Assembly: GCA_900893395.1 (NCBI GenBank)
Contig: CAAHFI011372113.1
Coordinates: forward strand, 1 to 31,872
Source: Euglena gracilis
Taxonomy: Eukaryota > Euglenozoa > Euglenophyceae > Euglenales > Euglenaceae
Direction: 5' to 3'
DNA: 31,872 nucleotides
Shown here: in pieces, positions 12,601 to 21,100 of the stretch
How positions within the stretch are numbered: the stretch's first letter is position 1
How the letters are laid out: each line of letters begins with the position of its first letter
Notes under the pieces: generated by a model
What the model saw: the letters and a program-made list of their open reading frames with translations, nothing else
Databases searched by the model: none
Told to the model about the DNA's origin: nothing
Position numbers and translations under genes: made by a program

Positions 12601-14617
12601 TGCAAAGCAACGTGGGGTATAAAAACAAGCCGCAGAGCGGGAATTTCTGGATGCCTCCCATCATGGCGCAGCTCAGGAAATTTCGATCCCAGTGGGGTCA
12701 AGCCAGCCAGCCGCCTTTTTCCAGCCTCGAACCCTTCTCCCCCAACCATCGACGAGTGTGATTTATTTTCCAGGTGGGCGGTAATGGATTTTTGCTTTTT
12801 GGAGGTGCAAAGATGGGCGAAAATGGGCAAAAATGGGTCGGAATTCGGCTGGCCAGCTCAAATTTAGGGTCAAAATCCGGTTTTCTGAACATTTGGCAGT
12901 TTTTAGGGCATTTTTGAAGTTTCAAGTATCACAAGTGGTATCACAAGTTTCAGCTTCAAGTTTCAAGACCCAAGTATCACAACGTCAGCTCCCCATATCA
13001 TGTGCCGCCGTTCTCGTCGCTCAGGCCTCAGCGTGAGCCCACCAAGCCCAAGTGTGTCCCGCACCACGTGTCGCCCGGTGCCATGTGCGCAGGCCCCTCC
13101 CCCATTGGAGGTGCGGCCACCATTTTCCTCACAATGGGTGGTTGGGGGTGTGCCTGGGTGTGTATTCTTTGGCGTGGCACTGCACCATTGCCATTGCGGT
13201 TCAGGCGTGAGCGGCGAGCCAGGGAGCCCGGTCACCCCGAGCGACAGCCCAAGTGTGCATCTGCTCCCGGGAGCACGGCGCTGTGGGCCACTGAAATGCC
13301 CCCGAAATCAGGGAAATGGGCAGCGTTGCTGCCCGATATGCCTGCGCATTTGCCACCGCCATTGCGGCCACTTTTACCGTTTCATTTGTGTCTCTTGGTG
13401 GTAATTGGTCGCGTGCTTTTTTCTCTGTCCGGATTTTCGAAATGGCTGTATTCTTTGTGTTTTGTGCCTACGTTTAGCCCAAAAAAGTTGTGCAAAGCAA
13501 CGTGGGGTATAAAAACAAGCCGCAGAGCGGGAATTTCTGGATGCCTCCCATCATGGCGCAGCTCAGGAAATTTCGATCCCAGTGGGGTCAAGCCAGCCAG
13601 CCGCCTTTTTCCAGCCTCGAACCCTTCTCCCCCAACCATCGACGAGTGTGATTTATTTTCCAGGTGGGCGGTAATGGATTTTTGCTTTTTGGAGGTGCAA
13701 AGATGGGCGAAAATGGGCAAAAATGGGTCGGAATTCGGCTGGCCAGCTCAAATTTAGGGTCAAAATCCGGTTTTCTGAACATTTGGCAGTTTTTAGGGCA
13801 TTTTTGAAGTTTCAAGTATCACAAGTGGTATCACAAGTTTCAGCTTCAAGTTTCAAGACCAAGTATCACAACGTCAGCTCCCCATATCATGTGCCGCCGT
13901 TCTCGTCGCTCAGGCCTCAGCGTGAGCCCACCAAGCCCAAGTGTGTCCCGCACCACGTGTCGCCCGGTGCCATGTGCGCAGGCCCCTCCCCCATTGGAGG
14001 TGCGGCCACCATTTTCCTCACAATGGGTGGTTGGGGGTGTGCCTGGGTGTGTATTCTTTGGCGTGGCACTGCACCATTGCCATTGCGGTTCAGGCGTGAG
14101 CGGCGAGCCAGGGAGCCCGGTCACCCCGAGCGACAGCCCAAGTGTGCATCTGCTCCCGGGAGCACGGCGCTGTGGGCCACTGAAATGCCCCCGAAATCAG
14201 GGAAATGGGCAGCGTTGCTGCCCGATATGCCTGCGCATTTGCCACCGCCATTGCGGCCACTTTTACCGTTTCATTTGTGTCTCTTGGTGGTAATTGGTCG
14301 CGTGCTTTTTTCTCTGTCCGATTTTCGAAATGGCTGTATTCTTTGTGTTTTGTGCCTACGTTTAGCCCAAAAAAGTTGTGCAAAGCAACGTGGGGTATAA
14401 AAACAAGCCGCAGAGCGGGAATTTCTGGATGCCTCCCATCATGGCGCAGCTCAGGAAATTTCGATCCCAGTGGGGTCAAGCCAGCCAGCCGCCTTTTTCC
14501 AGCCTCGAACCCTTCTCCCCAACCATCGACGAGTGTGATTTATTTTCCAGGTGGGCGGTAATGGATTTTTGCTTTTTGGAGGTGCAAAGATGGGCGAAAA
14601 TGGGCAAAAATGGGTCG

Positions 14618-15508
14618 GAATTCGGCTGGCCAGCTCAAATTTAGGGTCAAAATCCGGTTTTCTGAACATTTGGCAGTTTTTAGGGCATTTTTGAAGTTTC
14701 AAGTATCACAAGTGGTATCACAAGTTTCAGCTTCAAGTTTCAAGACCCAAGTGTCACAACGTCAGCTCCCCATATCATGTGCCGCCGTTCTCGTCGCTCA
14801 GGCCTCAGCGTGAGCCCACCAAGCCCAAGTGTGTCCCGCACCACGTGTCGCCCGGTGCCATGTGCGCAGGCCCCTCCCCCATTGGAGGTGCGGCCACCAT
14901 TTTCCTCACAATGGGTGGTTGGGGGTGTGCCTGGGTGTGTGTATTCTTTGGCGTGGCACTGCACCATTGCCATTGCGGTTCAGGCGTGAGCGGCGAGCCA
15001 GGGAGCCCGGTCACCCCGAGCGACAGCCCAAGTGTGCATCTGCTCCCGGGAGCACGGCGCTGTGGGCCACTGAAATGCCCCGAAATCAGGGAAATGGGCA
15101 GCGTTGCTGCCCGATATGCCTGCGCATTTGCCACCGCCATTGCGGCCACTTTTACCGTTTCATTTGTGTCTCTTGGTGGTAATTGGTCGCGTGCTTTTTT
15201 CTCTGTCCGGATTTTCGAAATGGCTGTATTCTTTGTGTTTTGTGCCTACGTTTAGCCCAAAAAAGTTGTGCAAAGCAACGTGGGGTATAAAAACAAGCCG
15301 CAGAGCGGGAATTTCTGGATGCCTCCCATCATGGCGCAGCTCAGGAAATTTCGATCCCAGTGGGGTCAAGCCAGCCAGCCGCCTTTTTCCAGCCTCGAAC
15401 CCTTCTCCCCCAACCATCGACGAGTGTGATTTATTTTCCAGGTGGGCGGTAATGGATTTTTGCTTTTTGGAGGTGCAAAGATGGGCGAAAATGGGCAAAA
15501 ATGGGTCG
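14618..15508 (+). repeat. Monomer K17, twin of K19
   Basis: K17 is 891 bp and carries an A-to-G change giving AAGTGTCAC at 14753, where almost every other copy has AAGTATCAC. It combines this with four GT units after CCTGG, C4 in TGCCCCGAAA and C5 in CTTCTCCCCCAACC. K19 (16398-17288) has the same length and the same combination, with its G at 16533, exactly 1,780 bp away. I saw no difference between them. A two-monomer duplication or gene conversion within the core is the simplest reading. Confidence 0.75.
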
Positions 15509-16397
15509 GAATTCGGCTGGCCAGCTCAAATTTAGGGTCAAAATCCGGTTTTCTGAACATTTGGCAGTTTTTAGGGCATTTTTGAAGTTTCAAGTATCAC
15601 AAGTGGTATCACAAGTTTCAGCTTCAAGTTTCAAGACCCAAGTATCACAACGTCAGCTCCCCATATCATGTGCCGCCGTTCTCGTCGCTCAGGCCTCAGC
15701 GTGAGCCCACCAAGCCCAAGTGTGTCCCGCACCACGTGTCGCCCGGTGCCATGTGCGCAGGCCCCTCCCCCATTGGAGGTGCGGCCACCATTTTCCTCAC
15801 AATGGGTGGTTGGGGGTGTGCCTGGGTGTGTATTCTTTGGCGTGGCACTGCACCATTGCCATTGCGGTTCAGGCGTGAGCGGCGAGCCAGGGAGCCCGGT
15901 CACCCCGAGCGACAGCCCAAGTGTGCATCTGCTCCCGGGAGCACGGCGCTGTGGGCCACTGAAATGCCCCGAAATCAGGGAAATGGGCAGCGTTGCTGCC
16001 CGATATGCCTGCGCATTTGCCACCGCCATTGCGGCCACTTTTACCGTTTCATTTGTGTCTCTTGGTGGTAATTGGTCGCGTGCTTTTTTCTCTGTCCGGA
16101 TTTTCGAAATGGCTGTATTCTTTGTGTTTTGTGCCTACGTTTAGCCCAAAAAAGTTGTGCAAAGCAACGTGGGGTATAAAAACAAGCCGCAGAGCGGGAA
16201 TTTCTGGATGCCTCCCATCATGGCGCAGCTCAGGAAATTTCGATCCCAGTGGGGTCAAGCCAGCCAGCCGCCTTTTTCCAGCCTCGAACCCTTCTCCCCC
16301 AACCATCGACGAGTGTGATTTATTTTCCAGGTGGGCGGTAATGGATTTTTGCTTTTTGGAGGTGCAAAGATGGGCGAAAATGGGCAAAAATGGGTCG

Positions 16398-17288
16398 GAA
16401 TTCGGCTGGCCAGCTCAAATTTAGGGTCAAAATCCGGTTTTCTGAACATTTGGCAGTTTTTAGGGCATTTTTGAAGTTTCAAGTATCACAAGTGGTATCA
16501 CAAGTTTCAGCTTCAAGTTTCAAGACCCAAGTGTCACAACGTCAGCTCCCCATATCATGTGCCGCCGTTCTCGTCGCTCAGGCCTCAGCGTGAGCCCACC
16601 AAGCCCAAGTGTGTCCCGCACCACGTGTCGCCCGGTGCCATGTGCGCAGGCCCCTCCCCCATTGGAGGTGCGGCCACCATTTTCCTCACAATGGGTGGTT
16701 GGGGGTGTGCCTGGGTGTGTGTATTCTTTGGCGTGGCACTGCACCATTGCCATTGCGGTTCAGGCGTGAGCGGCGAGCCAGGGAGCCCGGTCACCCCGAG
16801 CGACAGCCCAAGTGTGCATCTGCTCCCGGGAGCACGGCGCTGTGGGCCACTGAAATGCCCCGAAATCAGGGAAATGGGCAGCGTTGCTGCCCGATATGCC
16901 TGCGCATTTGCCACCGCCATTGCGGCCACTTTTACCGTTTCATTTGTGTCTCTTGGTGGTAATTGGTCGCGTGCTTTTTTCTCTGTCCGGATTTTCGAAA
17001 TGGCTGTATTCTTTGTGTTTTGTGCCTACGTTTAGCCCAAAAAAGTTGTGCAAAGCAACGTGGGGTATAAAAACAAGCCGCAGAGCGGGAATTTCTGGAT
17101 GCCTCCCATCATGGCGCAGCTCAGGAAATTTCGATCCCAGTGGGGTCAAGCCAGCCAGCCGCCTTTTTCCAGCCTCGAACCCTTCTCCCCCAACCATCGA
17201 CGAGTGTGATTTATTTTCCAGGTGGGCGGTAATGGATTTTTGCTTTTTGGAGGTGCAAAGATGGGCGAAAATGGGCAAAAATGGGTCG
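16398..17288 (+). repeat. Monomer K19, twin of K17
   Basis: This 891-bp copy shares the AAGTGTCAC change (16533), the GT number and the C-run lengths with K17. The monomer between them, K18 (15509-16397, 889 bp), has AAGTATCAC and three GT units, and resembles K22 (19072-19960, also 889 bp). The twin relation therefore skips a copy, as expected from a dimer-sized duplication, but no regular higher-order period continues through the core. Confidence 0.75.
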
Positions 17289-17363
17289 GAATTCGGCTGG
17301 CCAGCTCAAATTTAGGGTCAAAATCCGGTTTTCTGAACATTTGGCAGTTTTTAGGGCATTTTT
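17236..17363 (+). other. A/T-tract stretch around the monomer junction, possible curved DNA
   Basis: Short A or T runs recur at roughly helical spacing: TTTTT at 17237, TTTTT at 17244, AAAA at 17268, AAAAA at 17277, AAATTT at 17308, AAAA at 17320, TTTT at 17329, TTTTT at 17348 and TTTTT at 17359. Neighbouring tracts are often 9-12 bp apart. Phased A tracts are known to bend DNA and are common in satellites. Curvature here is inferred from spacing only. The stretch stands out from the CpG-rich remainder of the monomer. Confidence 0.5.
17289..17305 (+). other. EcoRI site plus 10-bp GCTGGCCAGC palindrome
   Basis: GAATTC (17289-17294) is followed after one base by the perfect palindrome GCTGGCCAGC (17296-17305), which contains an MscI site, TGGCCA. 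GAATTC is intact in all 36 places where this part of the monomer lies in the window. An EcoRI digest should therefore yield a strong ladder with a unit of about 0.86-0.89 kb. In K35-K36 (31307) one G between the two motifs is lost. Confidence 0.95.
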
Positions 17364-17364
17364 G

Positions 17365-17430
17365 AAGTTTCAAGTATCACAAGTGGTATCACAAGTTTCA
17401 GCTTCAAGTTTCAAGACCCAAGTATCACAA
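17365..17430 (+). repeat. Short internal direct repeats (GTATCACAAG and GTTTCAAG)
   Basis: GTATCACAAG occurs at 17374-17383 and again at 17386-17395, a period of 12, with a third GTATCACAA at 17422-17430. GTTTCAAG occurs at 17367-17374 and 17408-17415, with a GTTTCAG between them. The same arrangement is seen in nearly every monomer of the array. It may be the remnant of a simpler short repeat from which part of the monomer grew, and it is the site of a 13-bp loss in K33. Confidence 0.9.
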
Positions 17431-17512
17431 CGTCAGCTCCCCATATCATGTGCCGCCGTTCTCGTCGCTCAGGCCTCAGCGTGAGCCCACCAAGCCCAAG
17501 TGTGTCCCGCAC

Positions 17513-17518
17513 CACGTG
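17513..17518 (+). promoter_or_regulatory. CACGTG E-box in each monomer
   Basis: CACGTG lies in the context GCACCACGTGTCGCCC and is present in nearly all copies. It has lost a base in K5 (CCACGGTCG near 4228) and K35 (CACGTTCG near 30664). CACGTG is the core site for bHLH-zipper factors such as USF and MYC/MAX. A hexamer can arise by chance, so binding is unproven. The repeat would present about 35 copies in this window. Confidence 0.35.
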
Positions 17519-17543
17519 TCGCCCGGTGCCATGTGCGCAGGCC

Positions 17544-17560
17544 CCTCCCCCATTGGAGGT
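17544..17560 (+). promoter_or_regulatory. Core-specific segment with inverted CCAAT box and 5-bp stem
   Basis: Core monomers read CCTCC-CCCATT-GGAGG-T before GCGGCCACC. Outer monomers go straight from CCCCTCC to GCGGCC, so the extra stretch is the 12 bases 17549-17560. CCTCC (17544-17548) and GGAGG (17555-17559) form an inverted repeat around a 6-base loop. ATTGG (17552-17556) is a CCAAT box on the minus strand, the NF-Y core site. The segment is present in some form from K7 to K29 and again in K36. K7 and K28 have ATTGAGG and so lack the CCAAT pentamer. Function is inference. Confidence 0.5.
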
Positions 17561-17583
17561 GCGGCCACCATTTTCCTCACAAT

Positions 17584-17613
17584 GGGTGGTTGGGGGTGTG
17601 CCTGGGTGTGTGT
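17584..17613 (+). other. G-rich tract followed by variable GT run
   Basis: GGGTGGTTGGGGG (17584-17596) is followed by GTGTGCCTGGG and then GT units (17606-17613). There are only three runs of three or more G, so a standard three-tetrad quadruplex is not supported, though a two-tetrad form from the GG pairs is possible. The GT run has four units in K13, K17, K19-K21 and K23-K25, three in K8, K9, K11, K12, K14-K16, K18 and K22, and two in K10. K26 and most outer copies have TATATTC instead of a pure GT run. Confidence 0.6.
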
Positions 17614-17712
17614 ATTCTTTGGCGTGGCACTGCACCATTGCCATTGCGGTTCAGGCGTGAGCGGCGAGCCAGGGAGCCCGGTCACCCCGAGCGACAGCCC
17701 AAGTGTGCATCT

Positions 17713-17724
17713 GCTCCCGGGAGC
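17713..17724 (+). other. Perfect 12-bp palindrome GCTCCCGGGAGC
   Basis: GCTCCCGGGAGC equals its own reverse complement and contains a SmaI/XmaI site. It recurs in nearly every monomer and is shortened to GCTCCGGAGC or similar in a few outer copies (near 1850, 27448 and 29990). It lies about 45 bases before the hairpin described at 17768. A restriction test with SmaI would produce a second ladder in register with EcoRI. Confidence 0.9.
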
Positions 17725-17767
17725 ACGGCGCTGTGGGCCACTGAAATGCCCCCGAAATCAGGGAAAT

Positions 17768-17784
17768 GGGCAGCGTTGCTGCCC
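17768..17784 (+). other. Conserved hairpin GGGCAGC-GTT-GCTGCCC
   Basis: Seven perfect base pairs enclose a 3-base GTT loop. The inner part, GGCAGCGTTGCTGCC, is kept in all copies I inspected, including the noisiest outer ones (near 1891, 2756, 29186, 30041 and 31771). In K2 both arms have lost their outermost base, so the 6-bp stem is still perfect. In K11 (near 9770) an ACGGG variant extends the stem by one pair. It could fold in transcripts or extrude as a small cruciform. I know of no named element with this sequence. Confidence 0.85.
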
Positions 17785-17957
17785 GATATGCCTGCGCATT
17801 TGCCACCGCCATTGCGGCCACTTTTACCGTTTCATTTGTGTCTCTTGGTGGTAATTGGTCGCGTGCTTTTTTCTCTGTCCGGATTTTCGAAATGGCTGTA
17901 TTCTTTGTGTTTTGTGCCTACGTTTAGCCCAAAAAAGTTGTGCAAAGCAACGTGGGG

Positions 17958-17965
17958 TATAAAAA
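17958..17965 (+). promoter_or_regulatory. TATA-like box TATAAAAA, core subtype
   Basis: Core copies read GGGGTATAAAAACAAGC, a good match to a TATA box with GC-rich flanks. The form is present from K7 to K32. K4-K6 and K33-K35 have TACAAAA, and K0-K3 lack the middle bases. The nearest CCAAT box of the same monomer is about 400 bp upstream, farther than in a typical promoter. No initiator or gene follows. It could start satellite transcripts, but this is only a sequence match. Confidence 0.35.
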
Positions 17966-18101
17966 CAAGCCGCAGAGCGGGAATTTCTGGATGCCTCCCA
18001 TCATGGCGCAGCTCAGGAAATTTCGATCCCAGTGGGGTCAAGCCAGCCAGCCGCCTTTTTCCAGCCTCGAACCCTTCTCCCCCAACCATCGACGAGTGTG
18101 A

Positions 18102-18107
18102 TTTATT
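18102..18107 (-). other. AATAAA hexamer on the minus strand
   Basis: TTTATT on the plus strand within GTGATTTATTTTCC gives AATAAA on the minus strand, the usual polyadenylation hexamer. It is kept through the core and in several outer copies, but lost where the stretch reads GATTTTTTCC (K2, K6, K7, K35). The A/T-rich context makes a chance match likely. Confidence 0.25.
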
Positions 18108-21100
18108 TTCCAGGTGGGCGGTAATGGATTTTTGCTTTTTGGAGGTGCAAAGATGGGCGAAAATGGGCAAAAATGGGTCGGAATTCGGCTGGCCAGCTCA
18201 AATTTAGGGTCAAAATCCGGTTTTCTGAACATTTGGCAGTTTTTAGGGCATTTTTGAAGTTTCAAGTATCACAAGTGGTATCACAAGTTTCAGCTTCAAG
18301 TTTCAAGACCCAAGTATCACAACGTCAGCTCCCCATATCATGTGCCGCCGTTCTCGTCGCTCAGGCCTCAGCGTGAGCCCACCAAGCCCAAGTGTGTCCC
18401 GCACCACGTGTCGCCCGGTGCCATGTGCGCAGGCCCCTCCCCCATTGGAGGTGCGGCCACCATTTTCCTCACAATGGGTGGTTGGGGGTGTGCCTGGGTG
18501 TGTGTATTCTTTGGCGTGGCACTGCACCATTGCCATTGCGGTTCAGGCGTGAGCGGCGAGCCAGGGAGCCCGGTCACCCCGAGCGACAGCCCAAGTGTGC
18601 ATCTGCTCCCGGGAGCACGGCGCTGTGGGCCACTGAAATGCCCCGAAATCAGGGAAATGGGCAGCGTTGCTGCCCGATATGCCTGCGCATTTGCCACCGC
18701 CATTGCGGCCACTTTTACCGTTTCATTTGTGTCTCTTGGTGGTAATTGGTCGCGTGCTTTTTTCTCTGTCCGGATTTTCGAAATGGCTGTATTCTTTGTG
18801 TTTTGTGCCTACGTTTAGCCCAAAAAAGTTGTGCAAAGCAACGTGGGGTATAAAAACAAGCCGCAGAGCGGGAATTTCTGGATGCCTCCCATCATGGCGC
18901 AGCTCAGGAAATTTCGATCCCAGTGGGGTCAAGCCAGCCAGCCGCCTTTTTCCAGCCTCGAACCCTTCTCCCCCAACCATCGACGAGTGTGATTTATTTT
19001 CCAGGTGGGCGGTAATGGATTTTTGCTTTTTGGAGGTGCAAAGATGGGCGAAAATGGGCAAAAATGGGTCGGAATTCGGCTGGCCAGCTCAAATTTAGGG
19101 TCAAAATCCGGTTTTCTGAACATTTGGCAGTTTTTAGGGCATTTTTGAAGTTTCAAGTATCACAAGTGGTATCACAAGTTTCAGCTTCAAGTTTCAAGAC
19201 CCAAGTATCACAACGTCAGCTCCCCATATCATGTGCCGCCGTTCTCGTCGCTCAGGCCTCAGCGTGAGCCCACCAAGCCCAAGTGTGTCCCGCACCACGT
19301 GTCGCCCGGTGCCATGTGCGCAGGCCCCTCCCCCATTGGAGGTGCGGCCACCATTTTCCTCACAATGGGTGGTTGGGGGTGTGCCTGGGTGTGTATTCTT
19401 TGGCGTGGCACTGCACCATTGCCATTGCGGTTCAGGCGTGAGCGGCGAGCCAGGGAGCCCGGTCACCCCGAGCGACAGCCCAAGTGTGCATCTGCTCCCG
19501 GGAGCACGGCGCTGTGGGCCACTGAAATGCCCCGAAATCAGGGAAATGGGCAGCGTTGCTGCCCGATATGCCTGCGCATTTGCCACCGCCATTGCGGCCA
19601 CTTTTACCGTTTCATTTGTGTCTCTTGGTGGTAATTGGTCGCGTGCTTTTTTCTCTGTCCGGATTTTCGAAATGGCTGTATTCTTTGTGTTTTGTGCCTA
19701 CGTTTAGCCCAAAAAAGTTGTGCAAAGCAACGTGGGGTATAAAAACAAGCCGCAGAGCGGGAATTTCTGGATGCCTCCCATCATGGCGCAGCTCAGGAAA
19801 TTTCGATCCCAGTGGGGTCAAGCCAGCCAGCCGCCTTTTTCCAGCCTCGAACCCTTCTCCCCCAACCATCGACGAGTGTGATTTATTTTCCAGGTGGGCG
19901 GTAATGGATTTTTGCTTTTTGGAGGTGCAAAGATGGGCGAAAATGGGCAAAAATGGGTCGGAATTCGGCTGGCCAGCTCAAATTTAGGGTCAAAATCCGG
20001 TTTTCTGAACATTTGGCAGTTTTTAGGGCATTTTTGAAGTTTCAAGTATCACAAGTGGTATCACAAGTTTCAGCTTCAAGTTTCAAGACCCAAGTATCAC
20101 AACGTCAGCTCCCCATATCATGTGCCGCCGTTCTCGTCGCTCAGGCCTCAGCGTGAGCCCACCAAGCCCAAGTGTGTCCCGCACCACGTGTCGCCCGGTG
20201 CCATGTGCGCAGGCCCCTCCCCCATTGGAGGTGCGGCCACCATTTTCCTCACAATGGGTGGTTGGGGGTGTGCCTGGGTGTGTGTATTCTTTGGCGTGGC
20301 ACTGCACCATTGCCATTGCGGTTCAGGCGTGAGCGGCGAGCCAGGGAGCCCGGTCACCCCGAGCGACAGCCCAAGTGTGCATCTGCTCCCGGGAGCACGG
20401 CGCTGTGGGCCACTGAAATGCCCCCGAAATCAGGGAAATGGGCAGCGTTGCTGCCCGATATGCCTGCGCATTTGCCACCGCCATTGCGGCCACTTTTACC
20501 GTTTCATTTGTGTCTCTTGGTGGTAATTGGTCGCGTGCTTTTTTCTCTGTCCGGATTTTCGAAATGGCTGTATTCTTTGTGTTTTGTGCCTACGTTTAGC
20601 CCAAAAAAGTTGTGCAAAGCAACGTGGGGTATAAAAACAAGCCGCAGAGCGGGAATTTCTGGATGCCTCCCATCATGGCGCAGCTCAGGAAATTTCGATC
20701 CCAGTGGGGTCAAGCCAGCCAGCCGCCTTTTTCCAGCCTCGAACCCTTCTCCCCCAACCATCGACGAGTGTGATTTATTTTCCAGGTGGGCGGTAATGGA
20801 TTTTTGCTTTTTGGAGGTGCAAAGATGGGCGAAAATGGGCAAAAATGGGTCGGAATTCGGCTGGCCAGCTCAAATTTAGGGTCAAAATCCGGTTTTCTGA
20901 ACATTTGGCAGTTTTTAGGGCATTTTTGAAGTTTCAAGTATCACAAGTGGTATCACAAGTTTCAGCTTCAAGTTTCAAGACCCAAGTATCACAACGTCAG
21001 CTCCCCATATCATGTGCCGCCGTTCTCGTCGCTCAGGCCTCAGCGTGAGCCCACCAAGCCCAAGTGTGTCCCGCACCACGTGTCGCCCGGTGCCATGTGC

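Larger units (their letters stand above)
17469..17707 (+). repeat. Degenerate internal duplication within the monomer
   Basis: Two stretches of the same monomer share ordered motifs. TCAGGC followed by GTGAGC starts at 17469 and at 17651, and the exact 12-mer AGCCCAAGTGTG occurs at 17493-17504 and at 17696-17707. The second stretch is about 21 bp longer between the shared motifs. Further on, GCCATTGCGG is found at 17640 and 17808, and GTATTCTTTG at 17612 and 17898. The different offsets argue against one clean duplication, but an old partial duplication inside the monomer is plausible. Confidence 0.4.
17289..18180 (+). repeat. Reference core monomer (K20, 892 bp)
   Basis: I chose this copy as the reference because it lies mid-array and shows the full-length core state at every variable site. 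Counting from its EcoRI site, the order is: a 10-bp palindrome, A/T tracts, a period-12 GTATCACAAG repeat, a CpG-rich stretch with a CACGTG E-box, a 12-bp CCAAT-bearing segment, a G-rich tract with a short GT run, a 12-bp CCCGGG-centred palindrome, a strong hairpin, a TTTCGAAA palindrome, TATAAAAA, a C-rich stretch, and a pyrimidine tract ending in CAGGTGGG before the next A/T-tract region. It reads as non-coding DNA: every frame is broken within about a monomer on either strand. K23 (19961-20852) has the same length and the same state at the sites I compared. Confidence 0.93.

Noticed and set aside
17584-17606. Classical three-tetrad G-quadruplex
   Set aside because: Only three runs of three or more G are present in the stretch, so the usual four-run rule is not met.
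18000-18045. CENP-B box-like sequence at TTTCGATCCCAGTGGGG, and another at TCCGGGATTTTCGAA in outer copies
   Set aside because: Each matches only about seven of the nine fixed positions of the CENP-B box, so I do not call it.
18100-18130. Splice acceptor-like TTATTTTCCAG followed by GTGGGCGGTAATGG
   Set aside because: A pyrimidine tract with CAG and a nearby GGTAAT resemble splice signals, but there is no exon, frame or transcript evidence in a satellite.
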